DNA from: Candidatus Delongbacteria bacterium
GTDB taxonomy: Bacteria; UBA4055
DNA length: 29,125 nucleotides
Direction of reading: 5' to 3'
Assembly: GCA_003477045.1 (NCBI GenBank)
Contig: DMTS01000103.1
Span: forward strand, 1-29,125
The position numbers were made by a program, and so were the translations under genes. How positions within the stretch are numbered: position 1 is the first letter of the stretch; every line of letters begins with the position of its first letter. Shown here piece after piece: positions 22,552-29,125 of the stretch. Under the pieces are notes generated by a model. The model saw only the letters and a program-made list of their open reading frames with translations. It was not told where the DNA came from and did no database searches.

Positions 22552-25464
22552 ATGAAGTGTATGGAAACGATGCGCAAATACATATTTCACGGGGATTACA
22601 GATATTCTATCAGTAATGACTGTTTTCTTATATGGGTCGAAATATGCGATTACGACAAAGGTGTTGACAAATTCGCAACGAAAGAGGATCTGAAAGATAT
22701 ATTTTTCAGAAAGAACATACCTTTTCTAGATACTGTAAGCGCTGATTTCTATATTCCTCATCAGGATAACACAAGAATACTAAGCACGGTAGATTCGCTT
22801 CATCCCGATCTGGTTATAAAAAAGGAAAAAGTAGAATACCTGAAGAAATACATCGACTGTGCTATGGTGCCGTTCTACGAATTCAATTATTTTGTGAAAG
22901 CTCTGAAGAACATTAGGAATTACTCTCTCTCACCCTCTTTTAAATATTACGATAAATTCCAGAAATTCGTGCGGGATATTATTGAAAAAAAATACTATGT
23001 TCCCGGATTTTTCCAAAATAGTGAAGACTATACATTCACATATTATCCTTATGTAACCGGCGATATCAGCAGGCAGCTAGATGTTTTCGTCAGGAACCTG
23101 CCTTTAATTTCTATTTACGGTAAAGGGCTGATAGAAGATCAGAGATCATTTGTTGACAATTTGTTCCTGGCCTGTCTGAATTCACAGATAGATTACTTTC
23201 TTACCAAAGGAGATGCGCCTGATTTCACCGATAAAGCATTAAGGGCCAGCAGCATAGCTCATCTCGTAATTAAGGACAGCGGAGTTAAGATCTGCGGATT
23301 TAATTTTGAAGAATGGAAAAGCTGGGTTAGCAGGATCGGGTCAAAATATATTTTTCTTCTGGCTTTCGATAAAACTGAGAACGGTTTATGGCGGATATAT
23401 TACGGGATCAAAACTTCCGGCGGAACTATATCGGCCGAGGAGATCTACTCTTCGGATGATAATGAGATCAGAACATTTTTCATTCTGGAACTGATAAGAG
23501 TATCCCAGTTTTCAAGATTTATAAAAGATTCTCTTCTCTCCCCTACTCCCAAGCATGTGGATATAACCGAAGAGGAGCTTCTGAATTTTCTAAAACACGA
23601 TGCGGAGATGCTTGGAGACAACAGGGTCAAGATACTATATCCGCAATTTTTTAAAAATATTAACAGACTTAAGGCCAAAATTAAATTCAAAAGCGGAAAG
23701 ACGCTGAGTTTTTCTAAGGGTACCGTTTCAAGGGCCGTACTTGATTTCGACTGGCAGCTTTTTGCCGGCGATATCCAGATAGATAAGAGTCTGATCGACG
23801 AAATTTTGAAGACCGATCAGGAATTTATTAAGATCGGAGACAATTACATAGAACTTAACAGTCTGGAACTGAAAAGGATAGTCTCAAGCCTGAAGAACGA
23901 AGAACAGCTTCATTCGGACGGAGTTACATTCTTCGAAGCTCTTAATTATGACCTGGCCGAAGATATTGAGATAGACAAAACGGAGATATTCGACAATCTT
24001 CTTTCAGGAAGGGATCAGAACAGACAGTTCACTTCGGTCAAAAAAATTGACGGCTTTGTGGGAACTTTAAGAGAATATCAGGAAAAGGGTGTTTCATTCT
24101 TGAACTTTCTTGACGAGCTGGGCTTCGGCGCAATTCTGGCAGATGATATGGGTCTTGGTAAAACTATACAGATTATTGCGATGCTTCTACATAAAAAAAG
24201 AGAAACCGCGTCTCTTATTGTAGCTCCGACGACGCTTCTTTACAACTGGGAAATGGAGTTTAAGAAATTCGCGCCTTCTATAAAGACTTACCTGCATTAC
24301 GGAGTGAACCGCGAAAGAAATATTTCCGAGATAGTAAAAAATAATGATGTGATAATATGCAGCTACGGAATAGTCAAAAGAGATCTTGATATGCTGCTGG
24401 AGCACAATTTTTCGTATGTAATAATAGACGAAGCGCAGTACATTAAGAATGCTGTCAGCGACCAGGCGAAAGCGGTTAAAAAACTCAGAGGTGAAAATAA
24501 ATTCGCATTGACCGGAACTCCTATCGAGAACAGGCTCATGGAGCTGTGGTCTATAATGGATTTCGTAAATCCCGGTCTTCTATTGAACAGCAAAATATTT
24601 TTCAGCAAATACGAATTTCCGATAATGAAAAATGATGACGACCTGAAGAAAAAACAGCTGCATCAGGTTATATCGCCTTTCGTAATTAGAAGAATGAAAA
24701 CCGATAAGGAGATAATTAAGGACCTTCCCGACAAACAGGAGATCAAGATATATCTCCCTCTGACCGACGAACAGGCTGTTCTGTATGATAATGAGATCCA
24801 CAAGGTCGAAAAAGAGATTACAGATTCGAACGGCAGAATGGCAAGAATGAATATGCTGGCAACCATCACTAAGCTGAAACTGATTTGCAACCATCCTTTA
24901 AACTATCTTAACGACAGCTCTTCAGAAGACGCGAAAAAAAGATCTTCAAAGCTGGACAGTCTTGTTGAAATGGTCAGCACAATTGAACAGGAAGGCAGGA
25001 AATCAATAATTTTCACTCAATTCATTGAGACCGGCAAACTGATCAGAAAACGGATCTCAGCCGAGCTTGGTAAAAAAGTCCTTTTCTTCCACGGTTCATT
25101 AGACCTCGAAGACAGAAGGGATATGATAGAAGAGTTTGAAAAGGATGAAAACATCCCGGCAATGGTGCTTTCGCTTAAAGCGGGAGGACTGGGACTTAAC
25201 CTGACCATGGCAAATTATGTCTTCCATTTTGACAGATGGTGGAATCCGGCCGTCGAAAACCAGGCAGTTGACAGGGTGCACAGGATCGGACAGCAGAGAA
25301 ACACTTTTGTTTATAAGTTCATCATAAAAGGAACGCTTGAAGAAAGGATCGATGAGCTGATCGAAAGCAAGATTAAGCTTTCTGACGGGATTATACCCAA
25401 GGGCGACAGCATAATTGCGGATCTGACAGAAAAAGAATTTATTAATCTGATAAAAAGGCTTTAG
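22552..25464 (+). CDS. SNF2/SWI2-family helicase
   Basis: A 970-residue protein. The first 490 residues are a bacterial SNF2-associated N-terminal region with mixed helix and strand and no motif I can name. The ATPase core follows: LREYQEKGVSFLNFLDELGFG, motif I ADDMGLGKT (530-538), APTTLLYNWEMEF, motif II IIDEAQ (D626), ALTGTPIENRLMELWSIMDF, then the C-terminal lobe with IIFTQFIETG, FFHGSLDLEDR, LSLKAGGLGLNLTMANYVFHFDRWWNPAVENQAVDRVHRIGQ and FIIKGTLEERI. It is likely a DNA translocase that remodels DNA-protein complexes. There is no SWIM finger inside; one is encoded by the next gene, 2 bases after the stop. The start is uncertain (ATG at 22552, 22561 or 22570). Confidence 0.93.
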   Translation: MKCMETMRKYIFHGDYRYSISNDCFLIWVEICDYDKGVDKFATKEDLKDIFFRKNIPFLDTVSADFYIPHQDNTRILSTVDSLHPDLVIKKEKVEYLKKYIDCAMVPFYEFNYFVKALKNIRNYSLSPSFKYYDKFQKFVRDIIEKKYYVPGFFQNSEDYTFTYYPYVTGDISRQLDVFVRNLPLISIYGKGLIEDQRSFVDNLFLACLNSQIDYFLTKGDAPDFTDKALRASSIAHLVIKDSGVKICGFNFEEWKSWVSRIGSKYIFLLAFDKTENGLWRIYYGIKTSGGTISAEEIYSSDDNEIRTFFILELIRVSQFSRFIKDSLLSPTPKHVDITEEELLNFLKHDAEMLGDNRVKILYPQFFKNINRLKAKIKFKSGKTLSFSKGTVSRAVLDFDWQLFAGDIQIDKSLIDEILKTDQEFIKIGDNYIELNSLELKRIVSSLKNEEQLHSDGVTFFEALNYDLAEDIEIDKTEIFDNLLSGRDQNRQFTSVKKIDGFVGTLREYQEKGVSFLNFLDELGFGAILADDMGLGKTIQIIAMLLHKKRETASLIVAPTTLLYNWEMEFKKFAPSIKTYLHYGVNRERNISEIVKNNDVIICSYGIVKRDLDMLLEHNFSYVIIDEAQYIKNAVSDQAKAVKKLRGENKFALTGTPIENRLMELWSIMDFVNPGLLLNSKIFFSKYEFPIMKNDDDLKKKQLHQVISPFVIRRMKTDKEIIKDLPDKQEIKIYLPLTDEQAVLYDNEIHKVEKEITDSNGRMARMNMLATITKLKLICNHPLNYLNDSSSEDAKKRSSKLDSLVEMVSTIEQEGRKSIIFTQFIETGKLIRKRISAELGKKVLFFHGSLDLEDRRDMIEEFEKDENIPAMVLSLKAGGLGLNLTMANYVFHFDRWWNPAVENQAVDRVHRIGQQRNTFVYKFIIKGTLEERIDELIESKIKLSDGIIPKGDSIIADLTEKEFINLIKRL

Positions 25465-25466
25465 TT

Positions 25467-26237
25467 TTGGAATTTGAGAAAAAAGATATCTGGTGGTACG
25501 ATGCATTTTATGAAAAACTGTATAACGATTCGAACATTACAAAATTCAATCTGGGCAGGAAACTTTTCAATAAAAGGGCGATCACATATCTTTCGATCGA
25601 AGCAAATAATGTTGAGGCTGCGGTTTTCGACGGGAAAAAGAATTTTTATGACATTAAGCTCCAGTTCAATATCCTTAAATACAATGAGATCGTATCGCTT
25701 CTCTCAATACTAAAGGACAATATGCATATTGCAGTTGAGCTTATCAACGGTAATTTCCCAAAAGAACTGATGGACAGGATGACGGAAAGGGACATAGAAA
25801 TATTTCCCTCCTGGGACGATCTTAATTACAAATGTTCGTGCAGAAAAACGAAAAAATGCGAACATACGGCTACAGTACTACACAGAATATTCAATGAGAC
25901 TATCTTCGAACCGCTGCTGCTTTTCAATCTGAGAGGACTTGAAAACAAAGACCTTTTCTCCATATTCATGAACGATCCGGATTTTATTCTGTCAGACACG
26001 CGGCTTCCGCAGGAAATGTGCATCGAAAATTACAAGGTTAAAAGCTCTGAATTTAAAACTTCAGGGATAGATCCGTCGAACTATTACGGTGTAGAAATAC
26101 CGGAACTTGATACGAACGGAATCAAAGAATCCATGCTAACCGAATCAAAAGTCTATCACGGCAAGATCAGGGATGAATTCTATGAACTATACGATTCGAT
26201 GTCTGAAATATTGAAAATAAATACAAAAAAATTCTAA
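25467..26237 (+). CDS. SWIM zinc-finger protein, SNF2 partner
   Basis: A 256-residue protein starting with TTG; AAAGG 8 bases before it, inside the end of the SNF2 gene, supports that start. Its centre holds a SWIM finger C123-x-C125-x5-C131-x-H133 (YKCSCRKTKKCEHTATVL), a zinc-binding module for DNA or protein contact. Residues 1-110 (WYDAFYEKLY...RKLFNKRAITYLSI) match the usual region before SWIM in bacterial SNF2-associated proteins; the C-terminal 110 residues are unassigned. In B. subtilis the SNF2 gene ywqA also has a SWIM neighbour, ywqB. The 2-base spacing implies coupled expression and a joint complex. Confidence 0.88.
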   Translation: MEFEKKDIWWYDAFYEKLYNDSNITKFNLGRKLFNKRAITYLSIEANNVEAAVFDGKKNFYDIKLQFNILKYNEIVSLLSILKDNMHIAVELINGNFPKELMDRMTERDIEIFPSWDDLNYKCSCRKTKKCEHTATVLHRIFNETIFEPLLLFNLRGLENKDLFSIFMNDPDFILSDTRLPQEMCIENYKVKSSEFKTSGIDPSNYYGVEIPELDTNGIKESMLTESKVYHGKIRDEFYELYDSMSEILKINTKKF

Positions 26238-26258
26238 TAATTATTTAAGGCTGAAATT

Positions 26259-27035
26259 ATGAAACCCAAAGTGCTTACGATAATAACTGACGGAATAAAC
26301 TGCAACGAAGAGACAGGCAGGGCTTTCGAGATTGCCGGAGCGGTTAATGAAGAGGTTCATTTAAATCATCTGCTCGATAACACAAAAAAAATCTCTGATT
26401 ACAATATTTTGTCTTTTTCAGGCGGATTTTCTTACGGTGACGATGTGAAAAGCGGTAAAATATTGGCATTAAAACTGCTGAAATTAAAAGACGACATAAG
26501 CTCTTTTATGCAGAAAGGCGGACTTACGATAGGTATCTGCAACGGTTTTCAGGTGCTGACTACACTCGGCATCATACCTTACAGTACATTCGGAGAACCG
26601 AAAGTTTCGCTTTACTGGAACGACAGCGCAAGATTCGAATGCAGATGGGTTGATCTGTTAATACCAGAAAGAGTGAAATCTCCCTGGCTTGACGGACTCA
26701 ACGGGAAAAAGATAAAAATTCAGGCCGCGCATGCAGAAGGCAGACTTACAACCTCATCGGATAAAGATTACGAACTTCTATTCGATAAAAACCTTGTGGC
26801 ATTCCAGTATGCAGATTCTTCGGGAAATCCTACCGAAGAATATCCGTTCAATCCCAACGGTTCGAAAAAAGGCGTGGCCGGACTGGTTGATATAACAGGC
26901 TGCGCGCTTGGTATGATGCCTCATCCGGAAAGAAATGCGGAAAAATTCCATCACCCTAATTTCAGAGATCTGCCTGAAGGGTATGAACCTGACGGGCTGG
27001 TTATATTTAAAAATGCCGTAAAATATTTTAAATAG
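26259..27035 (+). CDS. purQ: phosphoribosylformylglycinamidine synthase, glutaminase subunit
   Basis: Glutaminase part of FGAM synthase in purine synthesis, which feeds ammonia to PurL. Class I amidotransferase triad: C94 in GICNGFQ, H222 and E224 in PHPER; also TDGINCNEET and SFSGGFSYGDDVKSG, which are typical of PurQ. At 258 residues it is longer than the usual stand-alone PurQ of about 225, mainly through YADSSGNPTEEYPFNPNGS and the C-terminal HHPNFRDLPEGYEPDG stretch, features also present in the C-terminal domain of large PurL. AAGG sits 9 bases before the ATG. No purL or purS lies in the window, so its partner is elsewhere. Confidence 0.92.
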   Translation: MKPKVLTIITDGINCNEETGRAFEIAGAVNEEVHLNHLLDNTKKISDYNILSFSGGFSYGDDVKSGKILALKLLKLKDDISSFMQKGGLTIGICNGFQVLTTLGIIPYSTFGEPKVSLYWNDSARFECRWVDLLIPERVKSPWLDGLNGKKIKIQAAHAEGRLTTSSDKDYELLFDKNLVAFQYADSSGNPTEEYPFNPNGSKKGVAGLVDITGCALGMMPHPERNAEKFHHPNFRDLPEGYEPDGLVIFKNAVKYFK

Positions 27036-27041
27036 AAAGAT

Positions 27042-27683
27042 ATGAACCTTTATCTCAGACTAATAAGACTTGAATTCTATGTTCTAAGAAATGACCCGAA
27101 GGTCAGGATAAAACTGATGATCAGTTTGCTGCTTGTACTATATGTTCTGGCTTTTTCTTTTTTGGAAAAAAGGTCAAATATACTTCCTTTTTTCTTCTTC
27201 GGTTTTTTCTTCGCGGCTCCGCTTATTGATTACAGCTTTTACATGGAGCGCGTGAATAAAAGATTTCCGCTTCTCTTGGGAAAAGGTTTCACGCTCAGGC
27301 AGATTTTTATCTCTAAATCACTCGTAATTTTTATGACCGGCCTGGTTTCCGGCCTGGTTTTCACATTGCTTGCCGCCTATCTGAACAGCAAAGGCATCAT
27401 AAATGCCGGTTACGAAACGAGTTACATCATTTATTTCTTCGTTATCGCGGTTTACAGCTTCTGGACTGTTTCCACAGGCGGTATGATACAGGCAAGGTTC
27501 GAAATAATTTTTCCTGTCAGGCTGCTAAACATTCTGGCTTTTGTTCTTTTTGTTAATTTTCAGGAAGGTGTTGTAAATTCTTTTTTAAAGCTTTACGGTA
27601 TTGAACTTCTTATAATATTCACACTTATGTCTGCTTTAACTGTATATTTGACAGGAAAACTTAATAAAGATAAGATTTCATAG
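27042..27683 (+). CDS. multi-pass membrane protein, ABC-2 permease-like
   Basis: A 213-residue hydrophobic protein with about six membrane segments (approx. 25-42, 49-64, 90-111, 124-145, 155-171, 187-204). The charged N-terminus (MNLYLRLIRLEFYVLRNDPKVR) and the FYMERVNKRFPLLLGKGFTLRQIFISKSLV stretch look like the ABC-2 exporter permeases, which carry a short amphipathic helix then a coupling helix; no ATPase gene is next to it, so this is tentative. It starts 6 bases after purQ and is followed by the PHP gene after 8 bases. An in-frame 12-base tandem duplication gives GLVSGLVF at residues about 100-107. Confidence 0.7.
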   Translation: MNLYLRLIRLEFYVLRNDPKVRIKLMISLLLVLYVLAFSFLEKRSNILPFFFFGFFFAAPLIDYSFYMERVNKRFPLLLGKGFTLRQIFISKSLVIFMTGLVSGLVFTLLAAYLNSKGIINAGYETSYIIYFFVIAVYSFWTVSTGGMIQARFEIIFPVRLLNILAFVLFVNFQEGVVNSFLKLYGIELLIIFTLMSALTVYLTGKLNKDKIS

Positions 27684-27691
27684 GGAATTAA

Positions 27692-29125
27692 ATGTTAACT
27701 GGTTTTTTACCGCTTATTCTGTTGTATCCTGAGGTCCATTACCGGTTCAGGTTCTTCAAATATTCGAAATACTATATTGAGGAACCGGAAATATTTATTG
27801 ATATGCCCTACAAAACCACGGGTAGCAGACTGCCTGTATTCCTGATAATAAAAGATGCCGACCTATTCCCTGTTCTTCTATGGTCTGTCAGGCTGCATTT
27901 TACTTTTGAAGACGGTTCGGTTTTTAACAAAGCATTTTTGATAAATGAGAAAATAACCGATAAGATGTTCTACAAAGAATTCGAGTTCATTTTTGATGAT
28001 AAAAAGGGATTTGTCAGCGTAACTTCCGAGATACAAGCATATATCAACAAAGGTTTCAGGCAGATAATAAACGATAATTTTTTGGGCATTCACTCAGAAT
28101 TTGAAGTTTATCTCTCGGATAATGAGGAACTTTTTGACGATCATATACAGGGCGACCTGCATTACCATTCGGAATTTACAAGTGACCAGGTAGAGTTCGG
28201 AGCTCCTGTCATGGCTACCAAAAGCTGTGCAGCCGCTTTAGGACTTGGGTTTTTTGCCCTGACCGACCATTCGTATGACCTCGACGACGAAAAGGGTGAC
28301 TATCTCAAGAATGATCCGGAGCTTAAGAAATTTACAGAGATGAAAAGAGCTTGCGAAGAATGTTCAGACGAGTCTGTCAGGACTATACCGGGAGAAGAAG
28401 TCACCGTAAGGAACGGCAAAGGAAGAAATGTTCATTTAAACATATATGATGACGATTTTTTCTACGGTTCAGGCGACAGTGCCGAAAAATGGCTGAGTAC
28501 CAAAAGCGAGAATTCGATAGCCGATGTTGTTGAAAAATTAAAAGAAACTTCCTTAGCGATCGCAGCCCATCCTTTCAATAAGATACCAAGACTCGAATAT
28601 TTTCTTGTCAGAAGAGGAATGTGGAGCATTGAAGACATTCTTAACAACAAAATAACGCATTTACAGATCCTGAATGGCGAATATGACGAGAATTTCTTTA
28701 CGGGACTGCAGAACTGGATAAAACTCCTTTTAAACGGCGAGAGGATATTTATTACCGCAGGCAACGACGCCCATGGTAATTTTAATGTTTTCAGGCAGGT
28801 AAAAATGCCTATGTTCGAACTGACATCCGAGATTAAACAGATCTTCGGAAAATGCAGAACCGTCGTATTTTCGGATTCGAATGAAAAAGAAAATATTATT
28901 TCTGCCGTAAAATCGGGTAATATGTATATAACCAACGGTCCTCATCTGCTTCTGAGCGTAAGGGATGGAAGCAGTCAGTATGATATCGGCAGCTGCTTCA
29001 GGATCGAATCAGAGAATCCGGAAGCTGAACTCTTTATAAATTCATCGAACTATTCAGGCACAATCAAAGCTGTGACTCTTTTCAGAGGTTTCATCGGTGC
29101 ATCGTCAGACGAGAAAATAATATGG
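27692..29125 (+). CDS. PHP-domain metallohydrolase (3' partial)
   Basis: Open from ATG at 27692 (AGGGA 6 bases before it) to the window end, at least 478 residues. The N-terminal 150 residues are a beta-rich region. The PHP metal site follows: H157-x-H159 in GDLHYHSEFTSD, D192-H193 in ALTDHSYD, E in IPGEEVT, IAAHPFNK and AGNDAHGN. The order and context fit the CehA/McbA-like PHP hydrolases rather than histidinol phosphatase or polymerase PHP domains; the substrate is unknown. After the site comes a beta-sandwich-like segment (NGPHLLLSVRDGSS...AELFINSSNYSGTIKAVTLF), as in that group. The gene is cut by the window edge. Confidence 0.85.
   Translation, partial: MLTGFLPLILLYPEVHYRFRFFKYSKYYIEEPEIFIDMPYKTTGSRLPVFLIIKDADLFPVLLWSVRLHFTFEDGSVFNKAFLINEKITDKMFYKEFEFIFDDKKGFVSVTSEIQAYINKGFRQIINDNFLGIHSEFEVYLSDNEELFDDHIQGDLHYHSEFTSDQVEFGAPVMATKSCAAALGLGFFALTDHSYDLDDEKGDYLKNDPELKKFTEMKRACEECSDESVRTIPGEEVTVRNGKGRNVHLNIYDDDFFYGSGDSAEKWLSTKSENSIADVVEKLKETSLAIAAHPFNKIPRLEYFLVRRGMWSIEDILNNKITHLQILNGEYDENFFTGLQNWIKLLLNGERIFITAGNDAHGNFNVFRQVKMPMFELTSEIKQIFGKCRTVVFSDSNEKENIISAVKSGNMYITNGPHLLLSVRDGSSQYDIGSCFRIESENPEAELFINSSNYSGTIKAVTLFRGFIGASSDEKIIW

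Noticed and set aside
1..29125. CRISPR arrays, insertion sequences, integrases or att repeats
   Set aside because: No regularly spaced repeats, transposase motifs or integrase signatures were seen on either strand.

Overview
The window looks like a piece of a bacterial chromosome, of ordinary core-gene character, from a moderately AT-rich organism that uses the standard genetic code (TAA, TAG and TGA all end genes) and AGGAG-type ribosome binding sites. I cannot name the species. AddAB-type rather than RecBCD-type recombination, MurA with Asp in place of the catalytic Cys, a SecG/tRNA-Leu pair and several lineage-specific long proteins would fit an uncultured deep-branching phylum of the FCB type, but that placement is only a guess.

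Layout. (1) Bases 1-3555 hold the 3' part of a recombination nuclease-helicase. It begins in the Fe-S cysteine tail of an AddB-like nuclease and runs, without a stop or a possible start codon, into a full AddA-like helicase-nuclease. (2) Bases 3556-4671 look accessory: a 59-codon signal-peptide ORF that seems truncated, a hyphenated dyad, and a solitary KilA-N protein. (3) Bases 4723-15852 on the minus strand form one tightly packed run of nine genes, read from a good sigma-70-type promoter at 15894-15922. In transcription order they are a 5'-nucleotidase-like exported protein, mltG, pcrA, an unknown gene, rnz, pyrE, a large AAA/TPR ATPase, murA and a small membrane-anchored unknown. The run mixes cell-wall growth, DNA repair, tRNA processing and pyrimidine synthesis. 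(4) From 16018 the plus strand carries a greatly expanded GlmS, a terminator, an approximately 500-base AT-rich gap, secG fused base-to-base with a tRNA-Leu(GAG), a strong terminator, PIN-PhoH, hflX, a SNF2 helicase with a separate SWIM-finger partner, purQ, a multi-pass membrane protein, and the first part of a PHP-domain metallohydrolase cut by the window end.

The most exciting item is the first gene of the minus-strand operon. Its frame is broken only by one TGA at 15736-15738. This falls where the protein reads C-G-(TGA)-P, in a spot where relatives carry C-G-C-P. The bases right after the TGA can fold into a bacterial SECIS-like hairpin with GG in the loop at +16/+17. I read it as a selenoprotein (Sec39) with a normal signal peptide and its own promoter, not as a gene starting late at 15630. 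Other notable points are the apparent AddB-AddA fusion, the fosfomycin-insensitive type of MurA, the 884-residue GlmS, and the one-base secG stop/tRNA overlap.
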